Source: Coriaria nepalensis
Lineage: Eukaryota; Streptophyta; Magnoliopsida; Cucurbitales; Coriariaceae
Assembly (NCBI GenBank): GCA_027186245.1
Contig: CP114488.1
Location: forward strand, 5,747,501-5,811,500
Length of the DNA stretch: 64,000 bases
Reading direction: 5' to 3'
Part shown: positions 50,441 to 62,625 of the stretch, piece after piece
Layout of the letters: each line of letters opens with the position of its first letter
Numbering within the stretch: position 1 is the stretch's first letter
Program-made: the position numbers and the translations under genes
The notes under the pieces: model-generated
What the model saw: the letters and a program-made list of their open reading frames with translations, nothing else
Database searches by the model: none
Told to the model about the DNA's origin: nothing

Positions 50441-53150
50441 ATCTCCTACTTGCACTAAATCCAATCGCTTTTGAATCTTATACACATCTTTTTAGTGTGG
50501 CGACTTAAATATCTATTAGAGAAGTTTCTTAGTGTATGGATCTGTTGTGTTATTTATTAATGTTAATTTTCTTTCGTTCACTTTAACTCTTCCGACACAC
50601 TTTTAGATTAAGTGACAACAAGGTAACTTGTGTACTGATTTCTAATGAGACTTTAGTTCCTTTTGCTTTCACTATGCATCATTTGTAATCATAGTACAAT
50701 ACTACGTAATTAATGATACTTGGAACCCTTATAAATTCATTCATGAACCTCCTCATCCAAAACACTTCTTTTGCCTTGAAAACAACAATACATTCATTCT
50801 TTAATAATTGAATTATCGGTTGTTTATTGCTTTGGAAATCTTCCAACTTAACGATTCAATCAATTAGCATAAGATAGAATATGATGCGATTTCATTATCT
50901 ATGATTGAGAATTAGAGTATGTGATAATCTTGAATTTCAATCTAGAGTCTCCATGATTAAGAGCATTATCCATAGTTCTTCTCAAGAATGTAACAATGCT
51001 CTTGACTGCTTTTTATTGTCGTCAAATCAAATTTCCTTTATTATTGCTCGTAACACTTTGAGCGTTGAAACATCTGATTTCATACATAGCATACATGACA
51101 TAACCTCAAACCTAGCATAGGTTACTTAATTCATACATTTTCTTGTCATCAAATGAAGTGTTAGATTCATGGAATTTTTCAAATTGTCATTTATTGGACT
51201 CTACCATATTGAACATTTTTTAGTACTTTGCATATGTACGTTAAGGGGTTAAGCCAAGCAATCTTTTGAATCTCTCTCTATAGATCTCTTAACCATAATT
51301 AAGTTAAGAGGTGCTTTACTCATATCTATCATGGAGAAGTTTTTGATACATAGACTTAGACGTTTTGTAATATAATTACTTCATTCTCATTGAGTAGTTG
51401 TTAAGACAATGAGCATTTTTATTGCTCCCACTAATTCTTATATACTTTAGTAATCCTTTTTCAATAATGCGGAAAAAACTCTTTTGTCCTAGAGTGTAAT
51501 GGATCCCTATATTGTGTACAAGGTCTTATGTGTTTATAACTAACCATAATAAGCATACAATGTAGCAAATTTGTTTTTCACAATTGAATCTCATGCAAAT
51601 CCTTTATTCTTAAGTCAAAGAATTTGATTTATTGATAATATTAGATTTCCCATTCTCGGATGCTCGATCTAGCTTCAATCCTTAGATTAAGCTTCTAACA
51701 CAACTACTTTGTGTCTTTATATAAAAACCTTAGGTCGTATCTCATACACCTTTTATTTTTTATTCAAAATAAGAAAGTGCAGTTTTTATATCCAAATACA
51801 TCGAGTGCTAATGTATATCGAGGAATCACAATCCCTTCTTTCGAATGTTCCTTTTTAGTGAGAATCTAGTGATCTAGGATTCTTATTCTAATTTTTCATT
51901 TTGTGGTACTTATAATCCCTTCAAATATACTCTTACTCCTACTGTCCTTTCAAAAAGCAATACTCTTTCTAGAAAACAACATTTCCTTTTAGTTTAATGG
52001 GATTTAGAGAAGATGTATTCTAGTCTCTACTAGGGGATACCCTACAAAACATCTATTAAATCTTGTTTCTAACTAATCTATCTTATTCTTTTTGCCATAA
52101 CTAATCATTTCCATATTTTATAGTGGTATGATATTGTTTAGGCAATCCATACCTAATATGGACCATATGATGTAGATTTAGAGAGAATTATATTTCCTAC
52201 GTATGCGGTGATTTCTAGGTCATGACCTAGTTTGACAAAAGCATATTCAATTTGTAAGTTATATTAGACTATATCTCATATAGTTTGTTTTATCCATATC
52301 GAACATCACTCGCCTATGATATTTTAGGAGAACTTCACTTAATGAGAATCTTTATTCTCTATTAGATATCTTTTGAGAAATTCACAACATTGGTATTCAT
52401 CTTCGTGATCTTATCAAGAGTGATACCTTTGTCCACTTGTTTCCATTTTATTTCCTTCTCTATCTTTGTCTCATAAATTTGGTTTTACATGTCTTCCACA
52501 AGACTTTATCTGAAACTTTAGAGAACTTGATTATGGAAGCAATAAAGTGGAAAAATAAATTCCTCTTAGCATATATACATCATCATGTATTTGATTATAT
52601 AACAAGGTTGATTTCACTCTTCTAATAATTTTAAAAAGAGACTTGATCATTTTGAGTAAAGAAGGTTTGCTAACTTGTTATTGATTCGCAATCAAATAAC
52701 AGAAGGCTTCCATGGGATCATAACTAGCATATTCTTATTCATTTGGTATGATCTATTTATTTTTTAAAATATTATTTAAGCTAAACTTATCTTATCAACT
52801 TTATTGAACATATAAAATCATTCAATTGGGAACCAATTCCCAAAATATAAATCATAGAGGGTAATTTTCAACATTGTCTCTAAAGATGAGGAGTTAAAAA
52901 ATCTTCTCAACAATTCAAAAATAAAAATGTCACGGTAGCATATCACATAAAGTCCCCTTTCATAATTAAAGCAATAGGATAAAATGAAGTGTGTACGGTA
53001 AACGTCATAACCCATGCTCCATTCCCCACTCATAGAATGATTACTTCTCCTCTTCTTCAAGCTCTCCCTTTACTTTTCAAGCTCTGAATATTAATTTAAA
53101 TATGAGTTTCCTCATTTGGTATCAAATACCCAAGAAAAAATCTTGCTTAA
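50441..53150 (-). pseudogene. Copia pol remnant (element C)
   Basis: The minus strand ends with an RNase H tail like MCIRFKSDWI just before the polypurine tract. Decayed reverse transcriptase lies at 51180-51420 and 51620-51860 (KTAFL, VYEIRPKVFI). The latter two are separated by a leader-like insert at 51463-51612. 50640-51320 is the sequence also found around LTR copies A and C. Coding is destroyed everywhere. Confidence 0.6.
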
Positions 53151-53990
53151 GAGCAATAATAGCTTAGAACATGCCTGAAGACTCCTTTTGCTTCTTCTTA
53201 GGAAGAGAAGCTAGATAAGCCTTGCAATTGTGCTTCCAATGGTCGGTCTATCCACAATATAAATATTTTCCTTTCTTACTTTTGTTGTTCTTAGTTGTAA
53301 CCTTCTTTACTTTGAGAGGTACATTGTTGCCTTATTTCTTAAACTTGGCATCGTGACTTCCCATGACTTCCTTAGATTGGAGAGATCCCTTGGTTGTTTG
53401 AAATATTTTGAGCAAGGCATGAAGATTAGGTGTTAACCTATTTATGTGGTAGTTCAAAATATAGATCCGAAAGGAATCTAGGAGTGATTAAATGATCGAA
53501 TCATTTGATAGCTCATAGTCCATCCCAAAACCTAGACCCTTTAATTTCTATATGATTCAAATCATCTTAAGAACATGATCCGTAACAGGAGTTCCCTCGA
53601 CCATCTTCATACGTAATAGCACGTTTAAGGTGTCATACCTCTTTGTACAACTATTTGCACCCCAGATCGCATCTAGGTTGTCAATACCTTAATGGCATGC
53701 ATCTTTTTGTATTGCCTCTAAAACTCGTTAAACATGGACGCAAACATAAATGCATTACGCCTCGTCGTTTTGGACCAACCATTTGTCCCAAGCAGCTTTG
53801 TTCTCAACACTAGATCCCTCTGCGAGAATTAGTCATGACCCTGTGGATAAGAACTTCATAAAGTTTTTCATATCTGAGAATTATTCTCAATTGCCAATAT
53901 CAATCTCTATAGTTAGATCTAACTAACTTATTTTGTTCTAAGATTAAACGCGACAAACTATTCAACATGACTCTTTTTAAGAGAATAAAT
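53151..53990 (-). pseudogene. Copia gag relic (element C)
   Basis: The minus strand shows a zinc knuckle KYLYCGxTDHWKHNC (first cysteine now tyrosine, one stop) near 53215-53270, followed by AYLASLPKKKQKESSG. Further gag text extends toward 53990 in several frames. Confidence 0.65.
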
Positions 53991-55735
53991 AAAATAACAT
54001 AAGTAGAAAATTTCATCAATAACTAATATTAAGAGACTATTAATCTTAGTTGGTGTCTTACTATGTTATTATAATCCAACTTTTTCTTTTTAAGGGGACC
54101 GGGAAAAATTGTTTGCTCTTAGTGGGTAAAGGACCCCTACATCATTTATTGAGGGGGCCACATGTCCGTAGCCAACCACAATAAACATGAAAGGTAAAAT
54201 AACTTTCTCAATTACATAACATGTAACTCCCTCATATGCCTCTAGAAGATCATGGTCTCAAGTGTCCATAGCTAGCCACATTTTCTAGTTAAGCTTAACC
54301 TAAAATATTTGTTGTGATATAACAACTACTTGAACTAATATTGTTTATGTGTCCACATGCATCTATAGCCGAATATAGTTAAAATATTTCGATCAAATGC
54401 ATCTAAAGCATTAAATAAACAAATAAACTCACATATTAATTAATCATTAATCCTTATGTGTCCACAGTCGATTACGTGAATGATTAATATTGTAATTCAT
54501 TGTTAGATTTTGGAAGGCACTGTGTAAGAGTTTCTTACATAGCTAACAATCTAAATCTAATCAAGAACTGATATAATTATTATGTGGTATCATCCAGATA
54601 TCTCTATGCATACATGATTCTATTTAATTTTCAATATAATGAAATTCTACATTGAAACACTCATACACACATCATATCAATCAAGCATGTTTACTCTCAG
54701 CACTTGATCAAACATGCATATTAATTTATCAAACATCTTCAATGTCTTATCATGCTAGTTTTGGGTATATTTAAATAAAATTCAAATATTGACTTGTATG
54801 ATTAACTTTTTAATCAAACAAATCATGTCTATGAATTATTTGATATAACTAGTATGACTATCAAATTAGATGCGTTAACACTTTAATGCTATCTTTATAA
54901 TTACTAGTTTCTTGAAAAAGTAAACTTTCAATTTGACATTGCCTTAACACTTCAAGGATAACAGTAAAGTTATTTTCTTTCTCAAGATTGAACAACTTTC
55001 ATTTAGATATTGCCTTAAAACTTTAAGGTTACCTACATTGGTATTAACTTTCTTTTTTTTTTTAACACTTTCAAAAACAAGAAGGTTCATGTTTGTTGGA
55101 AAAACTTCTTCACAAATTTAGAATCTTTTTAACTCAAGAAGATGGAATTTTATAAGAATTTTTAATTTGAAGAACTTCTTCATCGAATTGAAATTTATTA
55201 TAGTACATTAATTTATGTCTAAATCAAACATTTAATTTTTCAAGTAGAATACTGAGAATGTCCTTGAATTAGGCCCACTATTAATTAATATGCGATTTAA
55301 CACTTAACAACTTTTGTAACACTTAAATTTTCATGTCAATGAATGTGAATATAATTCAATTCGATTTATTCAACAATTTTTGCAATCAACCAAAAATGTT
55401 TAAATTCTGTAACAAAGTTTCCAGACACTTCAATTTATTGAAATTTAGTTGTCCCTTTTAAGGAATGGCCTAATCCAAGCCTCAAATCAACATGTCAAAC
55501 ATATTGGCCCGATTTAAGTCTATTTCTTTAAGGTAGGAAACTACCCATGAACGTTTCAGGCAGAGGGGAGCCACTACCACCCAAAAGGGTGTCTTGGCAA
55601 CCATGTCAACACCGCCGCAGCTACCACATGCGTGCTGGAAAGTGATGCCCGTGCAACAGCTGGTTGCCGCTCATTTTGGCATGGTGGTAGAGCAAAATTA
55701 CCCAATTATATCAAGTAGCGTGCTTTGATTTTTTC
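53991..55735 (-). mobile_element. Copia leader of element C
   Basis: Non-coding. Holds the leader block at 54099-54240 and the GC-rich island at 55557-55690. No primer-binding site or 5' LTR follows: the sequence is cut at about 55740, where the LTR of element D begins. Confidence 0.6.
55557..55690. other. GC-rich island in leader of element C
   Basis: GCC/CCACC-rich block in AT-rich sequence, comparable in position to those at 9728, 33240 and 57450. Confidence 0.55.
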
Positions 55736-55779
55736 AGGTGATAAATGAGAGATCTCATCTCTGAGACACCTTTTGGGTG

Positions 55780-57225
55780 ACTTTCTAAGAATTTATTGGA
55801 AGTGTATAGGGTGATAAGATGGGATCCATCACGTCTATATTAGAGAATGTGGTTCTATGAATAATAAAACTTATGGAATGAAGAAAATATTTGTGCAAAG
55901 TAGTATGATAGTTAAACCATGCTCTAGAATTTTATGGAACCATGAATAGATGGAAGGATTAATCTGGTTTGGTAATAGTCATCTATGATTCTTGTTGATG
56001 TTCCTCATACTTCTTATGCACCGGTGGGCCCATATACCTTTCTAGTGGCTAATGTTGGTATGGTTGTTTACGTAAATTACTCAAAGAATATGATCATATT
56101 AACAATTTAACTGAAGAGTATTTTCAAGGTTCAAATGGTCTATTCAATAGAATGAATATAACCCATAAGTTATTGTGGGGCCCATCTACCACCGTAATAT
56201 ATAACCTATCCGATCACAGACACAAAGGTTGGTTGGATCTCAGTTGGATTCTAAATTAGAGAAATTTTGACACATTCATAATGAACTTGATTCAAAGAGT
56301 CAAAGCATTAATTAGTTTAATTTGTTAAGTCTAACTCACACCCACGCTACTAGCATATCCAAAGTATGATTTAGATTTAATTAGAAATTAAATAATTAAT
56401 TATAAAAATATTTAATTGAGTAGATAAATTTAGTTAAATGGAGATTTAATGAATTTATGGTTAAATAAATTTTTTGAGGTAAAAAAGGAAAACTAGCTAG
56501 TCATTAAAGTGTTAATCGGCCTACCTAGGCCTAAGTAGAAGGCCTAAATTAATGTCCATATTTAATCGGATAAAATTGGACATTGATTTGAAATTAAGAG
56601 TTGATCGGGACTAAATTAATGTCCATATTATAACGGACTATCGAGAAACCCGAACATAATTAAGAGTTTATTGGGCCTTATAGGTCAAGTTTGGGTTGCA
56701 CAAAAGGGAGTGTGTCCCATATATAAGGGACACACATCCCTAGGGTTCCCATTACCCCTTGTGCCGCCCACTTGAAGAAGAGAGAGAAAAAGAGAGTGTT
56801 TTTCATACCATCTTTTTTTTTCACTTTACCTCCTCTCCAATCTTGGTTCTCAACTTGTTGAGATCAAGCATTGAAATAAAAAAGGAGAGTTGTCAACCGT
56901 GTGGACTAAGGGTAAAGGCTGGGTTATGGCTTAGAACCGGCGGCAAGGCAGCGGTGCTTGATGGCCAGCGGCTTAAATAAGAGAAGAGTGAAGAACTATC
57001 TAGTTCTTACAGGAGTTGGATAGCTCAGTATATCTCCTCTATAATTTAATTTTAATTTTTATATTATTAGTTAGTTTAGAAATTGAAAATGAACCAGAAA
57101 TTGGGTTGTTGAAAAACATAGCATGCTTCCTTTGATCTGGAGGTAATCAATTGTGTTGGATATTCGGGTGCCATTTTTTGAAAATTGTGTTCCGCCCTAG
57201 ATAAGTAAAGACACATCGACTTACA
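55780..57225 (+). repeat. Copia 5' LTR of element D, 5' truncated
   Basis: Matches 61020-62460 and ends CGACTTACA directly before the primer-binding site. It lacks about the first 630 bases seen in the 3' LTR. The TATA box at 56720-56727 sits within a palindrome (TGTGTCCC, ATATATAA, GGGACACA; 56711-56734). Confidence 0.85.
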
Positions 57226-57226
57226 A

Positions 57227-57239
57227 TGGTATCAGAGCC
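57227..57239 (+). other. Primer-binding site of element D, intact
   Basis: TGGTATCAGAGCC exactly, one base after the LTR end. Confidence 0.92.
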
Positions 57240-60200
57240 ATAGGCTGCATGCCTGAATTTTTAGTTGAATCCTATCAATACTTCTATGCCATTTTTATTC
57301 TTTTTTGTGTTGAGTTATGGATTTCTTTCCCCTAAAAAGCATGCTGGAAATTTTTGGAAAGTGACCCAAAATGTGTCTAGAGATGAGATCTCTTGTTTTA
57401 TGACCTAAAAAAGGAAAGAACGCTACCCAGTATGATTAGGTAACTCGGCTCTGTCACCATGACCACCATGGGCGGTAGTTGCTCGCCATGTGTGCCACCG
57501 CTTGCTGGCGAGCTTGTTGAGGCGGTAGTGTTGAGGCGGTTGCCCAGACTCCCTCTTGGGTGGTAGTGAGTTCTCTTTGCCTGGAAAGTTTATGGGTCGT
57601 TCCCGGTTGAAAGGAATGGGCTTGAATCGGGCCCAATATGTTTGACCAATATGTTTGAAATTTTGATAGTGGGCTTAGATTGGGACATTCATAAAACGAG
57701 ACATTAAATTTTGGAAACTTGGAATGTTCGAAACTTTATTCATGAAATTTAAATATTTTGGGTTGATTTCATTAATATTGATTGACATAAAGATTTAATA
57801 ATTACAAAAATTGTAAAGCATTAAATGTCAAGTGAATTAATGTTGGGCCTAATTCATTGGCATTTAAAGTATTCTAGATGAAAAATTAAATGTAAATTAA
57901 AATACTTTGTGATGCTTGAATTGGACACCAATCGATAGATAATGCGAAATTACAATTTGATGAAAGATTTCTTCATATTAAAAGTTCTTATAAAATTCCA
58001 TCCTCCTGAATTAGAAAGAGTTCTAAGGTTAAGAGGAAGTTTTTCCAATAAGCATTAACATTCTTATTTTTGAAAGATTTCAAAATCAAGAAAGTTGATA
58101 ACTTTGTAAATAACCTTAAAGTGTTAAGGCCGGATATATGTTGAAAGTTATTTAATCTTAAGAAAGTTGAAATAAGCTTCAATATGCATATTTATTAAAG
58201 TTGATAAGATTAGCTTAGATCAAATTTAAGAAACTAAATGTTTGATAGTGATCAAATAAGCTTTCAACATTAATCAATCATACTAAATAAATAAGATTAT
58301 GCTAGTTGTGAGTAGATGGATACTTTGATCCATTAGATTATGAAAAGACAACAAGTTGGCAAAGCTTATCTATTTAGAATGATCATATCTATATGAAATA
58401 GCTTTATAATGATGTATATGGATGTTAACAACAAATGCTAAAAGGGAATTTGTTTTTCCTTCTCTTTATTTTCATATTGAAGTTCTCAAGGTTTTGAATA
58501 CAATGTCTTGTGAAGATACAAAAAGCCAAACATATGATAAAAGAATAAGGTATGAAATAAGATGGAAAATGAATAGGCAAAAGTATTAATTTTTGATGAA
58601 ATCATGGAGATAAATACCAATGTTATAAGTTTCTTAAATCATACCTTATTAAGAATAAAATTCTTATTCACCAAAGTCCTCCTAGAACATCATAACTTTT
58701 TAATAAAATGTCTTGTGAATGATGTTTCGGTATGGAGAGATCGGCATATATGTGAAATAGCCCGATGTGACTTACATACTGAAAGCGCCTTAATTCAAGG
58801 CCAAAACAAAGAAATCACCACATGTATAGTAAATAGGATTCTCTCTAAATCAACATCAAATGATCCAGGATCATACCACCATATGATATATAAAATGATT
58901 AGTCGCTAAATGCATGATATAGATTAATTAGAGATAAAAATCTAATTCATATTACTTTATGTGATATTTCTAGTAGACACTAGAAGACAAATATCTTTTC
59001 TAATTCCGTTAAGCTAAAAGGAGTCTAAGAGGACAATGAGAGTACCCACAAAATTGACAATTAAATTAGGAATTCTAATTCACTAAATTCTCACTAAAGA
59101 GGACCATTCAAAAGAATGAATTTTGATTTTTTAGTATACACCAACACTCAATGCATTAAGATATGAAAACTTCACTTCCTTGCTTAAAACAAGGAATATA
59201 AGGTGTATAAAATACAACCTAAAAGTTTCATATAAAAGGACACAAAGAAGTTGTATTAGAAGCTTAATCAAAAGATTGAAGCAAGCATCCAAGAAAAGGA
59301 AATTTGATCTTTTCTATAAATTAAATTGTTTTATTTATGAAAGTAGATTACCTTAGTGTATGCAGGAGTTAGTGGGAGCAACATCATGTTTATTGTCTAA
59401 ACCACTACTCATTTAAAATGAACTAGTTATATTGAAAATCATCTAAGATGTGGTTGTCAAAAAACTTCTCCATTGAAATTTTAGGTAAAGTACCTTGCGA
59501 CTTAAGTATAAGAAATCTATAGTGATAGATTGAAAATGATTACTTGGGTTGACCCACTAACATATATTATTAATGTAATAAAAGGGTTTAGTATGAAAGA
59601 TTCTGAGTAATGACAATATGAAGAGTGTCATGCAATCTTACTCTTCAAACCATGTTAGCTAAGACATGAAGGAAAAGAAAGACACATGAATTAGATGACA
59701 TATATAGGACTATAGGCTATGTCATGCGTTCTATGTATGAAATTAGATGTTCCTGGTACTCTATGTGTTATGAGCATGAGTTAAGAAATCTGATATAATG
59801 CCAATAAAAATGTGGTTAAGAACATTATATCATTCTTGAGAAAAAACTAAGGGTTTTAAGTGTTATAAGCATGAGTTAAAAATCCAATATGATGGCATTA
59901 AAAAGGCAGTCAAGAACATTATATCATTCTTTAGAAAAACTAAGGGTATTTTCTTAATCCATGAGACTCTAGATTGAAAATTAAAGTTTTCACAAACTAT
60001 AATTTTTTATCATAAATAATGAAACCTCATCATGTTCCATCTTATGCTAATTGATTGAAATAGTTCCAAACAAAGCATTAACTGATAAAAGGTTCATGAC
60101 TAAGCTTACAAATAGTTCTAAGTATCATAAAGTTACATAGTATTGTACTATAATAAAAATGATGCAAATGGAAAGAGAAAGAACCAAGGTATCATTAGTG

Positions 60201-60370
60201 ATCCAAACATGAGTTACCTCAAAAGAAGTTTGAGAAGAGTTGAAGTGAATGAGAGAGAATTAACAATAAATAACTTAATTGATCCATGCACTTAGGGACT
60301 TCTCTAATATAGGTTTGAATTTCCATCATGACAATATGTGAATAAGATTCAAAGAAGCGATTGGCTTTAG
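57240..60370 (+). pseudogene. Copia leader and pol remnant (element D)
   Basis: The plus strand carries the leader, with a GC-rich island at 57450-57590, then reverse-complement matches to the leader of element C (57960-58200 against 55080-55400) and to its reverse-transcriptase region (58790-58880 against 52160-52230; 59280-59420 against 51360-51470). Gag and integrase are deleted. The 101-codon ORF at 58604-58909 is a chance ORF in decayed pol. Unlike elements B and C, the reverse transcriptase here lacks the 150-bp leader-like insert. Confidence 0.65.
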
Positions 60371-60384
60371 CACAAGTGAGAGAT
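60371..60384 (+). other. Polypurine tract of element D
   Basis: ACAAGTGAGAGAT directly before the 3' LTR, cognate with the tract at 22541-22554. Confidence 0.7.
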
Positions 60385-62460
60385 TGAAATCATTAAGCTT
60401 ATCGGGTATGATGCAAACAGGTAGGACTCGATTAGGTCAAATACTTATGAGAATCAATCTTGAATTATATAAATCATTAACGTCATTGAATGCATAGCAT
60501 TTAATAGAGAATTAATAATCTATCATGATATTATTAAGTTGGACATAGCAATTTTCTTGCATGATTAATTACATGACATACTTGATAGATTCTCGGGTCT
60601 TAGACATGCACTTGGAATCATGATAGGGATCATGGTCAGTCATATCAACTTCGCTTAACTATTAGATCCAAATTTTTCATAGTTATAGGATTGTCATATA
60701 GGATAATGACAATCCTAGAAGAATATTACATGCGCTATCATCTTCTGAAGAAGAGTGGTATTAGAGAATACTGATATATGCATGTAGGTGATTAGTAGAG
60801 ACATAATCACCGAATGTGATTACTTGACAAAAGCTCATTGGTACTTGTGATACTCAGATTGTTAATTGTTAATGAGCTTTCTCGATGACTATGGTACTTG
60901 TGATACTCAGACCTAATATCATTACAGTACTTGCATATGGGATATCTTACTTTGATATCATCCAATGTAACCCTAGACAAGGGTTACTAAAGGGTGCACC
61001 GTTAGGTATGTATTTTCATACGTGAAGTTTGTAGGGAGATAAGATCCATCACCTCTATATTAGAGAATGTGGTTCTATGAATAATATAACGTATGCAATA
61101 AAATCTTTACGCAAACTAGTATGGTATGAAAAGAGTTTTTGTAATTCATTGTTTTGTTGCATAGAAGTTTATATAATTCACAAGGAAAATCTAATAGGGT
61201 TTAATAGTTAAACCATACCCTAGGATTTTCTGAACCATGAATAGATGGAATCATTAAAAATTAAATCGTCAATCTTGTCCAATAATAGTCATCTATGGTT
61301 CTTGTTTAGGTTTCTCGTAAAATATGATTATTTTAACTGTTTGACTTGAAAGTGTATATAAGGTTCAAATGGTCAATTCATTATAAAGAATGAATCCCAT
61401 AAGTTGTTGTGAGGCTCACCTAACGGTGTAATATAGAACCTATCTGGTCACACACACAAAGGTTGATTGGATCTCAGTTTGATTCTACATTAGAGAAATT
61501 TTGATTCATTCATAATGACATTGTTTTAAAGAGTTAAATCGTTAATTTGTTTAATTTTGTAAGTCTACGTCACACTCGGACTGCTAGCATATTGAAAGTG
61601 ATTTAGATTTAATTTGAAATTAAATAATTAATTAAAAAAATATTAAGTTGATTGGATAATATTGTTAAATGGAGATTTAATGAATTTATGATTAAAACAT
61701 ATTTTCCATGTAAAAAAGGAAGTACATCTAGTCATTAAAGTCTTAATGGGCCTAACCGGGCCTATAGATCTAAGTGGAAGGCTCAAATTAAAGTCTGGCC
61801 GTGTAAAATTGGACATTAAATTTGAGTTATAAAGTTTCTTTTAATTTCCATAAAATAGGAATTAAAATAGACTACTGTGAATTGCAAACATGAATTAAAG
61901 TTAATCTGGCTTAAAAGGTCAAGTTTGGACTTGGTCCAAAAGGGATTGTGTCCCATATATAAGGGACACACATCCTAGGGTTCCCATAACCTTGTGCCCC
62001 CACTTGAAGAAGAGAGAAAGATAGAGTATTTTTCATACCATCTTTTTTTCACTTTACTTCCTCTACAAGCTTGGTTCTCAAGTTGTTGAGATCAAGCCTT
62101 GAAATCTAAAAGGAGAGTTTCCAACCGTGTGGACTAAGGGTAGAGGATGGTTGATGCCTTAGAATCGAGGCAAGGCGATGGCGGCAATCGTGCTTAGTGG
62201 CTGATGCTTAAATAAGAGAAGAGTGAATAAACTGTCTGGTTCTTGGAGGAGTTGGATAGCTCGGTATATCTCTTCTCTAATCTCATTTTCTTTTATAGAT
62301 TTTTACTTAGGTTTGAGACTGAAAATGAACTGGAATTTCTGATGTTGAAAAACATTTCATGCTTCCTTTGATCTTAAGGTAATCGATTGTGTTAGATATT
62401 TGGGTGCTGACTTTCGAGAACGGTGTTTGCCCTAGACTAGCAAAGACTCGTCGACTTACA
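60385..62460 (+). repeat. Copia 3' LTR of element D
   Basis: Full-length LTR of about 2076 bp: begins TGAAATCATT after the polypurine tract and ends CGACTTACA like the 5' LTR. A TATA palindrome (61947-61970) is conserved. TATA-proximal and downstream sequence matches 56711-57225. Confidence 0.85.
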
Positions 62461-62625
62461 GACGATTATGATTATGAACAATTTGGGTCTTAGACTTAAC
62501 CCAACTTGGATCTCATCAAGTTGGATCTCCATCATGATTCCAAGTGTATGTTTATGACCCGGGAATCTATCAAGTATGACATACAATTAATCATGCATGT
62601 ATATTTTCTAATTCCAACCAATTAA
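62461..62625 (-). repeat. Inverted Copia LTR fragment
   Basis: Matches 50130-50290 in the same orientation, that is, a minus-strand piece of the same LTR family abutting the end of the plus-strand 3' LTR. Confidence 0.7.

Noticed and set aside
52437..53060. ORFs at 52437-52625 and 52818-53060
   Set aside because: They lie in decayed pol of element C and show no conserved residues in these frames.
58604..58909. 101-codon ORF as a new gene
   Set aside because: The segment matches decayed Copia pol of elements B and C; it is a chance opening.
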